A DNA stretch of 64,000 nucleotides from Domibacillus sp. DTU_2020_1001157_1_SI_ALB_TIR_016. Its GTDB lineage: Bacteria; Bacillota; Bacilli; Bacillales; Domibacillaceae. Positions within the stretch are counted from its first letter, which is position 1. Every line of letters begins with the position of its first letter. The stretch is from positions 62,001 through 126,000 of the forward strand of contig NZ_CP135439.1 in assembly GCF_032341995.1 (NCBI RefSeq), written 5' to 3'. Below are positions 1-18,845 of this stretch, in pieces. Under the pieces are notes generated by a model. That model was not told the DNA's origin. It did not search any database and saw only the letters and a program-made list of their open reading frames with translations. Both the position numbers and the translations under genes were made by a program.

Positions 1-99
1 TCTTAGCGCAGATGTGCGCCCATCAAATGATTTGATTCAACTGTTGTCATAAGACGCCTTTCCTCTCTGTACACTTAGTATAGAGAGGAGGAACGGCGT

Positions 100-1386
100 A
101 TGGACATTTATGTTGTAAAAAGCGGCGATACATTATTTCAAATCGCACGGCGGTACGGGACAACCGTAGACGCAATCAGCGATGCAAACCAGCTTGCGAC
201 TCTGCCACATCTTGTGGTCGGACAGGCGCTGGTGATCCCTATTGCCGGAAGGTTCCACACTGTGGTTGCCGGAGACAGCTTATGGAGAATATCAAGACAG
301 TATGGAGTAACTGTTGAAGAAATTGTCCGTATCAACGGTTTGTCGCCAACTGCTCCGCTTCAAATCGGTCGGCAGCTGCGTATTCCATCGCCTCCAAAAA
401 AACAAATTGAGTCTCTTGCTTATGTTGAGCCTTCTGCGGCCGGTTATTCAAGCACCATTCTCAATCAAGCCCGGGAAGCGGCCCCCCATCTCACTTACTT
501 CGCCCCGGTCAGCTACAATGCAAGGCGGGATGGATCTTTAACAGAACCGGCTGTTCGTCCCATTGCGACGATTGCTGAACAACATGGCACCGTCTTAATG
601 ATGGACATTACTAATTTAGAAGAAGGACAATTCAGCGGAGAGCTTGCCCGCGTACTGCTGAACGATACAGCTGTTCAGGAAACCTTTTTAAACAATATCA
701 GCAGGATTGCCGCCCAAACAAATTTCAGGGATATCCATTTTGATTTTGAATATTTGCGGCCTGAGGATAGAGAAGCATACAACCAGTTTCTCCGCCGGGC
801 GGTGGAACGATTTCACCGCGAAGGCAAAACGGTTTCAACCGCTCTTGCTCCCAAAACAAGCGCTACCCAGCAGGGGCAGTGGTATGAAGCGCATGATTAC
901 AAAGCGCACGGAGAAATTGTGGATTTCTCCGTCCTTATGACCTATGAATGGGGATACAGCGGAGGTCCGCCAATGGCCGTTTCACCGATTGGGCCTGTCC
1001 GTAACGTCCTTACGTATGCCGTGACGGAAATGCCTGCTTCTAAAATCGTCATGGGCCAGAATTTATACGGATATGATTGGACACTTCCATACAGGCCGGG
1101 AAATCCGTTTGCAAGAGCGGTCAGCCCGCAGGAAGCACTGCGGCGTGCGGCGCGTTACAACGCTTCTGTCCGTTATGATTTTACGGCACAGGCTCCTTTT
1201 ATCGACTATACAGACGAAGAAGGACGTGCTCATAAAATTTGGTTTGAAGATGCACGCTCAGTCGATGCAAAATTCTCGCTCATTAGAGAGCTCGGACTGG
1301 GCGGTATCGCTTATTGGAAAATTGGTTTTTCCTTTCCACAAAACTGGCTGCTGCTTTCTGACCGGTTTACGGTCGTTAAAATATAA
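100..1386 (+). CDS. sleL: Spore cortex-lytic N-acetylglucosaminidase, YaaH/SleL type
   Basis: This 428-residue protein has two N-terminal LysM peptidoglycan-binding repeats (about residues 2-46 and 50-95, each with a GDTL/GDSLWRISRQYGV-like core) followed by a glycosyl hydrolase 18 barrel (about 110-420). The GH18 catalytic signature reads DIHFDFE, with the glutamate as expected proton donor. Known YaaH/SleL proteins are about 430 residues, sit in the spore coat/cortex and hydrolyse cortex peptidoglycan during germination. There is no signal peptide, as in the family. An AGGAGG ribosome site lies just before ATG 100. The gene faces tRNA-Ser and serS convergently and is one of few head-on genes here. 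A sporulation promoter probably lies in the 99 bases upstream, but I could not define one firmly. Confidence 0.9.
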   Translation: MDIYVVKSGDTLFQIARRYGTTVDAISDANQLATLPHLVVGQALVIPIAGRFHTVVAGDSLWRISRQYGVTVEEIVRINGLSPTAPLQIGRQLRIPSPPKKQIESLAYVEPSAAGYSSTILNQAREAAPHLTYFAPVSYNARRDGSLTEPAVRPIATIAEQHGTVLMMDITNLEEGQFSGELARVLLNDTAVQETFLNNISRIAAQTNFRDIHFDFEYLRPEDREAYNQFLRRAVERFHREGKTVSTALAPKTSATQQGQWYEAHDYKAHGEIVDFSVLMTYEWGYSGGPPMAVSPIGPVRNVLTYAVTEMPASKIVMGQNLYGYDWTLPYRPGNPFARAVSPQEALRRAARYNASVRYDFTAQAPFIDYTDEEGRAHKIWFEDARSVDAKFSLIRELGLGGIAYWKIGFSFPQNWLLLSDRFTVVKI

Positions 1387-1387
1387 A

Positions 1388-1426
1388 AAGAACGCCCATC
1401 TGACAAGTCAGATGGGCGTTCATATC
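1388..1426 (-). terminator. Terminator of the serS/tRNA-Ser transcript
   Basis: A perfect 13-bp stem (1391-1403 with 1408-1420) is followed on the minus strand by CTTTTTATA. There is no T tract on the plus strand, so it mainly ends the minus-strand serS/tRNA-Ser transcript and only partly serves the convergent sleL gene. Confidence 0.75.
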
Positions 1427-1451
1427 TCCAATTATGCACTTATGTTAAAAA

Positions 1452-1544
1452 TGGAGGAGGAAAGGGGATTCGAACCCCTGCGCGGTTTGACCCGCCTGTC
1501 GGTTTTCAAGACCGATCCCTTCAGCCGGACTTGGGTATTCCTCC
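1452..1544 (-). tRNA. tRNA-Ser(UGA)
   Basis: The 93-nt gene includes an encoded CCA, the 7-bp acceptor GGAGGAA/TTCCTCC, a long variable arm typical of class II tRNA, and anticodon TGA within CTTGAAAACC. It lies directly after serS, as in B. subtilis. The discriminator base reads T where bacterial tRNA-Ser usually has G. Confidence 0.95.
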
Positions 1545-1603
1545 GTCGTATCGACAAGAATTAATTTATCATAGGGTAAATTATTCTGTCAACACGATTC
1601 CAC

Positions 1604-3165
<1,562 letters not shown>

Positions 3166-3170
3166 CATTC

Positions 3171-3199
3171 AATGTACTACATTTTTTATGAATGCGCAA
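3171..3199 (-). promoter_or_regulatory. Candidate sigma-A promoter for serS leader
   Basis: The minus strand reads TTGCGC (3194-3199), 17 nt, TACATT (3171-3176). The -35 lies inside the 3' end of pdxT and the start site would fall at the T-box 5' end, so serS could be transcribed apart from pdxST. Confidence 0.5.
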
Positions 3200-3779
3200 G
3201 TGACGCTTTTGCCTGCTCCGCCATCTTGACAAAGTAAGCGGTAATGCGATGGTCATCCGTCAATTCTGGATGAAAGGAACAGCCGAGATATTGGCCGTTG
3301 CGCGCAGCGACAATCCGCCCGTCGCATTCTGCCAATATTTCTGTTCCTTCGCCGGCTGAGACGATATGCGGTGCCCGAATAAAAACAGCATTGTAATCAT
3401 CTGCCACGCCTTTAATGGCAAGGTTTGCTTCGAAGCTTTCTTTTTGACGGCCAAATGAGTTTCGTTCAACCTTGATATCCATTAAGCCAAGATGCGGCTC
3501 ACCATATCCAACAACTTCGCCAGCGAGTAAAATAAGGCCTGCGCACGTTCCGAACATCGGACGCCCAGATTTCCCGAATGCCCGCAGCGGCTCCATAAAA
3601 CCGTAGCGGTCCATTAAGCGGCGCATTGTTGTACTTTCACCGCCGGGCAAAATCAGCCCATCCAGCTCATCCAGCTGCTCCGGCCATTTTACTACTACAG
3701 CCTCAGCTCCACTTTCCTCTATCGAAAGAACATGCTCACGAACGGCACCCTGCAAGCCCAGTACACCGACCTTTGTCAT
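3186..3779 (-). CDS. pdxT: Glutaminase subunit of pyridoxal 5'-phosphate synthase
   Basis: PdxT releases ammonia from glutamine and channels it to PdxS for PLP synthesis. The 197-residue class I amidotransferase has the oxyanion motif GGEST, the nucleophile cysteine in [10 protein letters not shown], and the His/Glu pair in SFHPELTDD. The ATG shares one base with the pdxS stop (TAATG at 3779), which indicates translational coupling and a 1:1 complex. The gene is followed by the serS T-box. Confidence 0.97.
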   Translation of the reverse strand: MTKVGVLGLQGAVREHVLSIEESGAEAVVVKWPEQLDELDGLILPGGESTTMRRLMDRYGFMEPLRAFGKSGRPMFGTCAGLILLAGEVVGYGEPHLGLMDIKVERNSFGRQKESFEANLAIKGVADDYNAVFIRAPHIVSAGEGTEILAECDGRIVAARNGQYLGCSFHPELTDDHRITAYFVKMAEQAKASLAHS

Positions 3780-4660
3780 TACCAGCCGCGCTCCTGCATA
3801 CGATCAGCTGCTGCGATGCCGGCAATCTCAAGGCCTTTCATTGGCTCACCCAGCTCTTTCGAAAGTTCGGCAATCAACTTGTAGTCCTGGTAATGAGTGG
3901 TTGCTTCCACGATCGCACGGGCAAATTTCGCCGGGTTTTCTGATTTGAAAATACCAGATCCAACGAATACGCCGTCTGCACCAAGCTCCATCATCAGTGC
4001 TGCGTCCGCTGGTGTTGCAATACCGCCTGCTGCGAAGTTGACAACCGGAAGGCGTCCTTCTTTTTTAATTTGCATTAATACTTCAAAAGGAGCGCCGTGA
4101 ATTTTTGCTTCTGTCATAATTTCATCTTCGTTCATATGAACGAGCTTACGCACCTGTGCATTTACTTTGCGCATATGGCGTACGGCTTCTACGATGTTTC
4201 CTGTTCCCGGCTCGCCTTTTGTGCGGAGCATGGAAGCACCTTCACCGATACGGCGTGCTGCTTCACCGATATCACGGCATCCGCAAACGAATGGAACAGT
4301 AAAGTCACTTTTCAGCAAATGGTATTCTTCATCTGCTGGCGTTAACACTTCACTTTCATCCAAGTAATCAACACCCATTGCTTCAAGCACACGCGCTTCT
4401 ACAATGTGTCCAATACGCGCTTTCGCCATAACTGGGATCGTTACAGCGTTCATCACTTCTTCTACAATACGAGGATCTGCCATACGGGCAACGCCGCCTG
4501 CTTTACGAATGTCAGAAGGAACGCGCTCAAGCGCCATAACCGCAACTGCGCCTGCTTCCTCTGCAATTTTTGCCTGCTCCGCATTTACGACGTCCATAAT
4601 TACGCCGCCTTTTTGCATTTCTGCCATTCCACGTTTTACACGGTCTGTACCTGTATTCAT
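3779..4660 (-). CDS. pdxS: Pyridoxal 5'-phosphate synthase subunit PdxS
   Basis: PdxS condenses ribose 5-phosphate, glyceraldehyde 3-phosphate and ammonia to PLP in the DXP-independent pathway. The 293-residue (beta/alpha)8 protein matches the family's length. It carries the conserved start [22 protein letters not shown], the Schiff-base lysine in MAKARIGH, the second active-site lysine region ([10 protein letters not shown]), and phosphate-binding [22 protein letters not shown] site precedes ATG 4660. It forms an operon with pdxT. Confidence 0.97.
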   Translation of the reverse strand: MNTGTDRVKRGMAEMQKGGVIMDVVNAEQAKIAEEAGAVAVMALERVPSDIRKAGGVARMADPRIVEEVMNAVTIPVMAKARIGHIVEARVLEAMGVDYLDESEVLTPADEEYHLLKSDFTVPFVCGCRDIGEAARRIGEGASMLRTKGEPGTGNIVEAVRHMRKVNAQVRKLVHMNEDEIMTEAKIHGAPFEVLMQIKKEGRLPVVNFAAGGIATPADAALMMELGADGVFVGSGIFKSENPAKFARAIVEATTHYQDYKLIAELSKELGEPMKGLEIAGIAAADRMQERGW

Positions 4661-4727
4661 TTGATATTCCTCCTATATTGATCAGAAAGGTCTGATTTTT
4701 TGTGAAATACTTAAATCCTAATAAACA

Positions 4728-4767
4728 CGAAAAATCACCTTCTGTCAATAGCAGAAGGTGATTTTTA
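4728..4767 (-). terminator. Terminator of dacA
   Basis: A perfect 14-bp stem (4731-4744 with 4752-4765) flanked by A and T runs on either side lies directly after dacA and upstream of pdxS. A TTGACA within its minus-strand loop side, followed 17 nt later by TTTATT, might serve as a weak pdxS promoter. Confidence 0.85.
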
Positions 4768-6108
4768 TTAAAACCAACCAGTTATCGTATCTATCAGCCA
4801 GTGCCAGCCGTTTGCGATTCCGCCGCCAACTGCCCGCATTGATAAAACAAACCAATTCGCTTTCTCAACGTTTTCGGCGGTTTGCACTTTTGTCTGACCT
4901 CCTGCTTTCAGGAAAGGAACAGCCTCTCCTTTTTCATCCTGAACTTCAACAAAACCAACCACTTTACCCTTTTTAACAGGGGCAACCAGCTCGTTATTTT
5001 TATCTAAATCCGAACTATTCAACGTTATATCTGTTTTATATTTCGTGTTTGAAGCTTTTGGCACTAAAACAGACAGATCGGAAGCTGTTTCAAGCTTTAC
5101 TTCCTTCTCTTTTCCTTTTTGAACAGGTACCGTTTCAGCTCCTTTTACAGTGCTGCCGGCTGCTGCAATTTCTTTACGCTCAAATTGAGTGAAGCCATAA
5201 TCCATCAGCTTTTTCATTTCGGTAAAACGAGCGTTGTACGTCCCCTCGCCTTTATCATCCGTTGCATCCATCACAATACCAATTAACTTTTGGCCGTCGC
5301 GTTCAGCTGTTCCAGTAAAGCAATATCCAGCGAAATCTGTTGTTCCCGTTTTTAACCCTGTCATGCCCTCATATTCAAAAACAAGGGACGGAAGCATCCA
5401 GTTCCAATTTTCCATTGCAATTTCATCGTCAGTTCCCTCACGGAATTTCTTTTTCGGAATTCCCGCTGTTTCAAGAACCTCCGGATAATCGTTCACCAGC
5501 CGGTAAGCAAGTGTCGCCACATCCCGGGCTGTCATCGTATTTTCCTCTGTCGGTCCACCAGTCGTATGATGGCCTTTTAAGTCTTTATTGTTTAATCCCG
5601 TCGCATTGACGAATTTTGCTTTTTCCATTCCGAGTTCTTTTGCTTTTTTATTCATTAACTTAACAAATTCCGCTTCTGAACCGGCAATTTTTTCTGCAAT
5701 CGCGATTGTTGCCGCATTGGCTGAATAAATGGTCATCGCTTCATAGAGTTCACGGATTTGGTATGTTTCGTCCGCACGAAGTGGTACATTCGACAAGCTG
5801 CGATCCTGTGACACTTGATATACATACTCCGATACCTGATACGTATCGTCCAAGCTTACTTTTCCTTTTTTAACAGCCTCAAGCAGCAGATATTCTGTCA
5901 TCATTTTCGACATACTCGCTACACCGAGCTGCTGGTTGCTATTTTTTTCAAACAAAATCTGTCCTGTTTCTCCATCAACCAAAATGGCTGCACCTGCATT
6001 AACATCAAATGCGGCATCCGCCTTTAACGCTCCCGGAGAAAATAATCCAAAAAACAACAACATACTCAATACAATGGAACTGATCCGATACCCATTTCTT
6101 TTTCTCAC
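4768..6108 (-). CDS. dacA: D-alanyl-D-alanine carboxypeptidase (PBP5 type)
   Basis: DacA trims the terminal D-Ala from peptidoglycan stem peptides at the outer membrane face. The protein has an N-terminal signal segment ending near LKADAAF, then the S11 peptidase domain with active-site motifs S-M-S-K, Y-S-A-N and L-K-T-G-T, a C-terminal beta domain, and a C-terminal amphipathic anchor (WHWLIDTITGWF). The open frame extends upstream to 6327, but that segment is not like the family. A GGAGG site is spaced 9 nt from GTG 6108, and the peptide MRKRNGYRISSIVLS then gives a normal signal sequence, so I start there (446 residues). It lies between guaB and pdxS in the usual Bacillus order. Confidence 0.93.
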   Translation of the reverse strand: MRKRNGYRISSIVLSMLLFFGLFSPGALKADAAFDVNAGAAILVDGETGQILFEKNSNQQLGVASMSKMMTEYLLLEAVKKGKVSLDDTYQVSEYVYQVSQDRSLSNVPLRADETYQIRELYEAMTIYSANAATIAIAEKIAGSEAEFVKLMNKKAKELGMEKAKFVNATGLNNKDLKGHHTTGGPTEENTMTARDVATLAYRLVNDYPEVLETAGIPKKKFREGTDDEIAMENWNWMLPSLVFEYEGMTGLKTGTTDFAGYCFTGTAERDGQKLIGIVMDATDDKGEGTYNARFTEMKKLMDYGFTQFERKEIAAAGSTVKGAETVPVQKGKEKEVKLETASDLSVLVPKASNTKYKTDITLNSSDLDKNNELVAPVKKGKVVGFVEVQDEKGEAVPFLKAGGQTKVQTAENVEKANWFVLSMRAVGGGIANGWHWLIDTITGWF

Positions 6109-6211
6109 ACTCAAAACCCTCCATTTATTATGCAACACTTTCGTTATTGTACCATACACATTCAGGAGAAAAATAGACGAGAAACGACCTAGATAACTCG
6201 TTTTATAAAGA

Positions 6212-6247
6212 AGAAAAAAAAGCCTGTCCGGCAATGGACAGGCTTTA
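6212..6247 (-). terminator. Terminator of guaB
   Basis: A 10-bp stem AAGCCTGTCC/GGACAGGCTT (6220-6229 with 6236-6245) is followed on the minus strand by a run of eight T. It separates guaB from dacA. Confidence 0.85.
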
Positions 6248-6256
6248 TATGTTTTC

Positions 6257-7785
<1,529 letters not shown>

Positions 7786-7940
7786 GTTCGCTTTATAAGT
7801 TAGATTTTTTGGAATTTTCACACTTAAATCCGAACGTTAAAGCAAACATTTTTTCACGCGGCAGGGAAACAATATTTCCCATATTCAGTGTCGCAGAGGC
7901 ATTCTTCTGTTTTATTTTAGCTTGTTCTTCAAAAATTACA

Positions 7941-7976
7941 ACAAAAAAGACAACCCGATTTCTCAAGTTGTCTTAG
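7941..7976 (-). terminator. Terminator of the rRNA operon
   Basis: An 8-bp stem AAGACAAC/GTTGTCTT (7947-7954 with 7967-7974) followed by a T run on the minus strand lies directly downstream of 5S rRNA. Confidence 0.85.
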
Positions 7977-7978
7977 CG

Positions 7979-8095
<117 letters not shown>

Positions 8096-8123
8096 CTATG
8101 AAGTTTGAAAGAAGTGTTCTTTC

Positions 8124-8139
8124 AAAACTGGATAGAAGC
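8124..8139. other. 23S precursor processing stem, 3' arm
   Basis: The sixteen bases here are the exact reverse complement of 11170-11185 upstream of the 23S 5' end. In the precursor RNA the two pair to close the 23S loop, the usual substrate of RNase III/Mini-III in Bacilli. Confidence 0.8.
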
Positions 8140-8185
8140 GTTATTGTATGGGCAAAAACCTTTCGGTTACACGCCAAGTGTACAT

Positions 8186-11117
<2,932 letters not shown>

Positions 11118-11169
11118 TAAAATGGCGGTGTATCTTACTCGGTTTTTTGCTTTGGTCATACAATGTGTT

Positions 11170-11185
11170 GCTTCTATCCAGTTTT
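11170..11185. other. 23S precursor processing stem, 5' arm
   Basis: This is the exact reverse complement of 8124-8139 and forms the helix that brackets precursor 23S rRNA. Confidence 0.8.
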
Positions 11186-11247
11186 CAAAGAACAGTTTCA
11201 GCTGCCTGCATAAATAAATGCGGGCACAAGAAGAGATTGAACTCTTC

Positions 11248-11263
11248 AAAACTGAACAAAATC
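11248..11263. other. 16S precursor processing stem, 3' arm
   Basis: Sixteen bases here are the exact reverse complement of 12952-12967 upstream of 16S. They form the processing helix of precursor 16S rRNA. The 16S-23S spacer (11118-11314, about 200 nt) holds no tRNA gene. Confidence 0.8.
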
Positions 11264-11305
11264 AAACGTCAAACGTTTGTGAGAACCAAGTTCTCACTTC
11301 CGTAA

Positions 11306-12868
<1,563 letters not shown>

Positions 12869-12951
12869 AGTTTGACTTGCTCATTTGTTTCCACTAAAAC
12901 ACGGGGTGTTTTTAGTGGAAGATAAAAATTTAAAACGTTGACGTTTTTATT

Positions 12952-12967
12952 GATTTTGTTCAGTTTT
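12952..12967. other. 16S precursor processing stem, 5' arm
   Basis: This is the exact reverse complement of 11248-11263. Together they bracket precursor 16S rRNA. Confidence 0.8.
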
Positions 12968-13016
12968 CAATGTTCAATTTGCTTTGTTTTTGCCGTCACC
13001 ATCTGGCGACTTAAAT

Positions 13017-13045
13017 AATATATCATGTATAAAAACAAAGAGCAA
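13017..13045 (-). promoter_or_regulatory. rrn promoter
   Basis: The minus strand reads TTGCTC (13040-13045), 17 nt, TATATT (13017-13022), about 150 nt before mature 16S. Only this one promoter is evident, between the terminator of the HD-GYP gene and the rRNA leader. Confidence 0.7.
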
Positions 13046-13049
13046 GCTT

Positions 13050-13088
13050 TTTTATAAAAAAAACAGCCTTTTTTTTAAGGCTGTTTTT
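13050..13088 (-). terminator. Terminator of the HD-GYP-type gene
   Basis: On the minus strand an ACAGCC-TT/AA-GGCTGT stem with a T run begins at the stop codon at 13088. It separates this gene from the rRNA promoter. Confidence 0.75.
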
Positions 13089-14152
13089 TAGTCTCTGATT
13101 TCAATATATAAATCTCTTCTTTGAACCAAATCAATAATGTCTCCATTTGGCAGTTGAATCATCGGTCTTGTTTTATTCCCAGGCGGCACAAAGATGACTT
13201 TGCCTTTGCTGCCATCTGATAACGTCACCTGCATATCTTGTAAAACCTCGGCTGTCAGCGAAAACAATACTTCTGTAATTGACAGATCAAACTGGCCAAA
13301 CAAATCCTGCTGGATAATTTCAACTGCTTTAAATACAGACTGCCTACCTTTAAATAACCGATCTGTTGTTAAAGCATGAAAGGTATCAGACAGTCCCACT
13401 ATTTGTGAAAGTACATGCACTGATTTTCCTTTTGTACCCGCCGGATAACCAGATCCGTCCATCCGCTCGTGATGCTGATAAACAGCAAGCTTTGCTTCCG
13501 GTTTGAGAAGTTTTAAGTCTTTCACCATTTTATAGCTGACCACTGGATGATTTTGAATCTCTTTGTATTCACCCTCTGTCAGGGCCGTTTTTTTTGTTAA
13601 TAAGGATGTTGTTATTTTTGACATCCCGCAGTCAGCTAAAAATCCGGCTAATGCTGCCTGAACAATCAATCCTCTATCGTACTGGAGTTTTTGGGCAATC
13701 AGTCCACTCAGCAGGCTGACGGCCAAGGTATGGTGATAAAGATACTCGTCTTTTTTAGAGTATGATGCGACTTTTTCTAGTTCCGCCGGATGTTCTAACA
13801 TGTATTCAAGTATGGGCAGGATGATTGTACGTATTCGGGCAATATCTACATTCATCCCTGACTGCCACCGCTGAAATTCTTCTTTTACACTTTTTAATGT
13901 CTTAAAATAAAGCTGCTCTATCCGATCTGCAGCCGGCAGTACACGATTGAGTGAATCTGAACAATGCAGCACGGCCTCTGGCTGCTCTTCCTTTGCTAGT
14001 ACATCAATGGATCTTATAGAAAAAGCGTGCAAAAAACGAATATGTTGATCTGTTAAAACCGTTCCAGCCGCAATGATGGGATTGGCTGTCGCAGCCATGA
14101 CGGCTTCTTTCACCTGATATCCAGGCTTGATGTCTTCAACTTTTACGTACAT
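13088..14152 (-). CDS. Degenerate HD-GYP domain protein
   Basis: This 354-residue cytoplasmic protein has an N-terminal region of about 130 residues and an HD-GYP-like domain (about 135-300). HD-GYP enzymes hydrolyse cyclic di-GMP at a di- or tri-iron site. Here some ligands are present (H140/H141, D174, H202, H227-H228, the DGSGYP motif at 232-237, D256), but the canonical H-D-x-G-K motif reads A173-D-C-G-M177, so its histidine and lysine are missing. I infer weak or no phosphodiesterase activity; a signalling or binding role is possible. The N-terminus does not match a receiver domain. It sits alone between gyrA and the rRNA operon with its own terminator. Confidence 0.8.
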   Translation of the reverse strand: MYVKVEDIKPGYQVKEAVMAATANPIIAAGTVLTDQHIRFLHAFSIRSIDVLAKEEQPEAVLHCSDSLNRVLPAADRIEQLYFKTLKSVKEEFQRWQSGMNVDIARIRTIILPILEYMLEHPAELEKVASYSKKDEYLYHHTLAVSLLSGLIAQKLQYDRGLIVQAALAGFLADCGMSKITTSLLTKKTALTEGEYKEIQNHPVVSYKMVKDLKLLKPEAKLAVYQHHERMDGSGYPAGTKGKSVHVLSQIVGLSDTFHALTTDRLFKGRQSVFKAVEIIQQDLFGQFDLSITEVLFSLTAEVLQDMQVTLSDGSKGKVIFVPPGNKTRPMIQLPNGDIIDLVQRRDLYIEIRD

Positions 14153-14218
14153 TCCCTGCCTCCTCTTGCATCTTTGTACCTAATTATAAGAAAAATCACA
14201 GTCAAATGATAGACAAAA

Positions 14219-14252
14219 AAGCACAGGTATTTTGAAATACCTGTGCCGTGTT
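14219..14252 (-). terminator. Terminator of gyrA
   Basis: A 12-bp perfect stem (14221-14232 with 14235-14246) is followed on the minus strand by six T. It lies just after the gyrA stop. Confidence 0.9.
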
Positions 14253-14261
14253 TTTATTCTT

Positions 14262-16718
14262 CTATTCTTCTTCTTCTTCGAGCAATTCTTCTTCTTTTTC
14301 GACTTTTGCTACGGTTGCTACTGTTTCATTTTCACCAAGGCGGATCAGCTTAACCCCCTGCGTGTTTCGGCCAGTAATGGAAATGGTGGCAATATCCATC
14401 CGGATCATGACGCCGCCCATGGTCATAAGCATCAGGTCTTCTTCACCTGTAACCGTCTTAACTGCGATGAGCGCCCCGTTCTTGCCGGTAATATTCAGCG
14501 TTTTAAGCCCTTTTCCGCCACGTGTTTGAATGCGGTATTCAGATTCAGGCGTTAATTTGCCGTATCCATTTTCGGTAACAATTAAAATATAATCATTTTC
14601 TTCTACGAGTTCCATTCCAACTGCGTAATCTCCATCAGACAAGGTAATGCCTTTTACCCCTGTTGATGTGCGTCCCATGGAACGGACATTGTCTTCCGGG
14701 AAACGGATCAGCATGCCATCGCGCGTTCCCATTACAATATGTTTTTCGCCATTTGTCAGCCGCACAGAAATGAGCTCGTCTTCCTCCCGGATATTCAAAG
14801 CGATCAAGCCGTTTGTTCGAATATTTGCGTAATCCATTAACGGTGTCCGCTTTACAATTCCCTGCTTCGTTGCAAAGAACAGGAACGAATCCTCTGTGAA
14901 CTCTTCGACAAACAGCATCGAATTCACCCACTCATCCTGCTCGACGCCAAGCAGATTCACAAGCGGGATTCCTTTTGCCGTCCGGCTGAATTCAGGAATC
15001 TGATAGCCTTTTAATCGATACACTTTCCCTTTGTTTGTAAAGAACAGAATCGTATCATGTGTTGAGGTTGTCAGAAGCTGCTCAACAAAATCATTTTCGT
15101 TTGTTCCCATCCCTTGAATACCGCGGCCTCCGCGGCGCTGGCTCCGGTAAGTCGAGATTGGCTGACGTTTAATATATCCTTTATGGGTTAATGTAATAAT
15201 AATTTTTTCAACCGGAATTAAATCTTCATCCAGCAAATCACCAGGCGCTCCATCGGTAATTTCTGTCCGGCGTTTATCGGCGTACCTGTCTTTAATTTCA
15301 GTCAGCTCTTCACGGATAATTTGAAGAATTTTTTCCTCGTCAGCTAAAATGGCTCTTAATTCTTTAATCACTGCAAGAAGGTTTTGATATTCTTCTTCGA
15401 TTTTTTCACGCTCAAGGCCGGTCAAGCGTTGCAAACGCATATCCAAGATGGCTTGAGCTTGTTTCTCAGATAAACCAAACTGCTCCATCAAGCCTTCGCG
15501 GGCAGCCTCTGTTGTCCGCGAGCCGCGAATCAATGCGATAATGCGATCTATGTGATCTAAAGCAATACGAAGACCCTCTAAAATGTGTGCGCGTGCTTCG
15601 GCTTTATTTAAGTCAAATTGCGTACGCCGGCGGATAATCTCCTGCTGATGCGCTAAGTAATGCTTTAAGCACTCTTTTAAGCTGAGTACTTTCGGATGGC
15701 CGTCTACAAGCGCCAGCATGTTAATACCGAAGCTTGTCTGCATGGCTGTGTATTTATATAAATTATTTAATACAACGCTCGCATTGGCATCACGGCGAAT
15801 TTCCATCACAATTCGCATACCTTCACGATCTGATTCGTCGCGAAGATCGGTAATGCCGTCGATTTTCTTTTCACGGACAAGCTCCGCAATACGTTCAATG
15901 AGCTTTGCTTTGTTTACTTGGTACGGGATTTCTGTCACGATAATCGTTTCTTTACCGTTTGCTTTTTCTTCAATTTCCGTACGGGCACGCAAAATAATCG
16001 AACCGCGGCCTGTTTCATAGGCACGGCGGATACCGCTGCGGCCCATTAAAATACCTGCTGTTGGAAAATCAGGTCCTTGAATAAATTCCATTAAGTCCAG
16101 AACAGACATATCCGGGTTTTTACTGACAGCAAGCAGCGCATCAATGACTTCTCCAAGGTGGTGAGGCGGAATGTTGGTTGCCATCCCGACCGCAATACCG
16201 GAAGCGCCGTTCACGAGCAGATTCGGGAAACGGGCCGGTAATACAACAGGCTCACGCTCAGAACCATCGTAGTTGTCTTTGTAATCAATGGTGTCTTTGT
16301 TTAAATCACGTGTGATCTCCATAGCGATTTTAGACATGCGGGCTTCTGTGTACCGCATCGCGGCAGCAGCATCGCCGTCAACTGAGCCGAAGTTTCCGTG
16401 TCCATCAACCAGCATATGGCGGTAGTTAAAGTCCTGCGCCATCCGTACCATCGTTTCGTATACAGCTGAATCCCCGTGCGGGTGATATTTACCGATAACG
16501 TCACCGACGATCCGGGCAGACTTCTTATACGCTTTATCGGCTGTCATGCCGAGATCATTCATCGCATACAAAATACGGCGGTGCACCGGCTTTAAGCCAT
16601 CGCGCACGTCCGGAAGCGCCCGGGATACGATAACGCTCATCGCATAATCAAGAAACGATGAACGCATTTCCTGGCTTATATTAATCTCTTTTACGTTCGA
16701 GTGTGGCGTATCAGCCAT
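14262..16718 (-). CDS. gyrA: DNA gyrase subunit A
   Basis: GyrA cuts and rejoins DNA during ATP-driven negative supercoiling. The 818-residue protein has the N-terminal winged-helix/tower domain with catalytic tyrosine in [11 protein letters not shown], and a C-terminal beta-pinwheel with the GyrA box ([10 protein letters not shown]), ending in an acidic tail of glutamates. The quinolone-determining loop reads [10 protein letters not shown], i.e. the sensitive-type serine and glutamate. The frame is open to 16805, but AAAAGGAGG precedes ATG 16718 and [15 protein letters not shown] matches the family start. It is downstream of gyrB, with a terminator-like hairpin between. Confidence 0.98.
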   Translation of the reverse strand: MADTPHSNVKEINISQEMRSSFLDYAMSVIVSRALPDVRDGLKPVHRRILYAMNDLGMTADKAYKKSARIVGDVIGKYHPHGDSAVYETMVRMAQDFNYRHMLVDGHGNFGSVDGDAAAAMRYTEARMSKIAMEITRDLNKDTIDYKDNYDGSEREPVVLPARFPNLLVNGASGIAVGMATNIPPHHLGEVIDALLAVSKNPDMSVLDLMEFIQGPDFPTAGILMGRSGIRRAYETGRGSIILRARTEIEEKANGKETIIVTEIPYQVNKAKLIERIAELVREKKIDGITDLRDESDREGMRIVMEIRRDANASVVLNNLYKYTAMQTSFGINMLALVDGHPKVLSLKECLKHYLAHQQEIIRRRTQFDLNKAEARAHILEGLRIALDHIDRIIALIRGSRTTEAAREGLMEQFGLSEKQAQAILDMRLQRLTGLEREKIEEEYQNLLAVIKELRAILADEEKILQIIREELTEIKDRYADKRRTEITDGAPGDLLDEDLIPVEKIIITLTHKGYIKRQPISTYRSQRRGGRGIQGMGTNENDFVEQLLTTSTHDTILFFTNKGKVYRLKGYQIPEFSRTAKGIPLVNLLGVEQDEWVNSMLFVEEFTEDSFLFFATKQGIVKRTPLMDYANIRTNGLIALNIREEDELISVRLTNGEKHIVMGTRDGMLIRFPEDNVRSMGRTSTGVKGITLSDGDYAVGMELVEENDYILIVTENGYGKLTPESEYRIQTRGGKGLKTLNITGKNGALIAVKTVTGEEDLMLMTMGGVMIRMDIATISITGRNTQGVKLIRLGENETVATVAKVEKEEELLEEEEE

Positions 16719-16842
16719 GAAAAATCCTCCTTTTAAGAAAAGTACAAGGCGCCCATTTATCGGTGACAAGCATGGGACAAGCCTGTCCTTGCCGCCCATA
16801 TTCAATGAGCTTTCAGCCGATTGGCGCCTGGAACTTAGGTGT

Positions 16843-16887
16843 TATTAAAAAGCGGGAGCGCCCGCGGCTTACGGGCGCTTTTTAAAC
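16843..16887 (-). terminator. Terminator-like hairpin after gyrB
   Basis: On the minus strand AGCGCCCG pairs with CGGGCGCT just after the gyrB stop, followed by CCCGCTTTTT. It is likely a terminator or attenuator, so gyrA probably has additional promoter input from the 169-nt gyrB-gyrA gap. Confidence 0.65.
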
Positions 16888-18819
<1,932 letters not shown>

Positions 18820-18845
18820 TCACCTTCTCTTTCGGTAAAATAATC

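Noticed and set aside
1..99. Minus-strand 15-codon frame starting at about 54 behind AGAGGAAAGG
   Set aside because: It ends after 15 codons at TAA; too short and without support.
16719..16805. 29-residue extension of GyrA
   Set aside because: It lacks family similarity, and AAAAGGAGG precedes ATG 16718.
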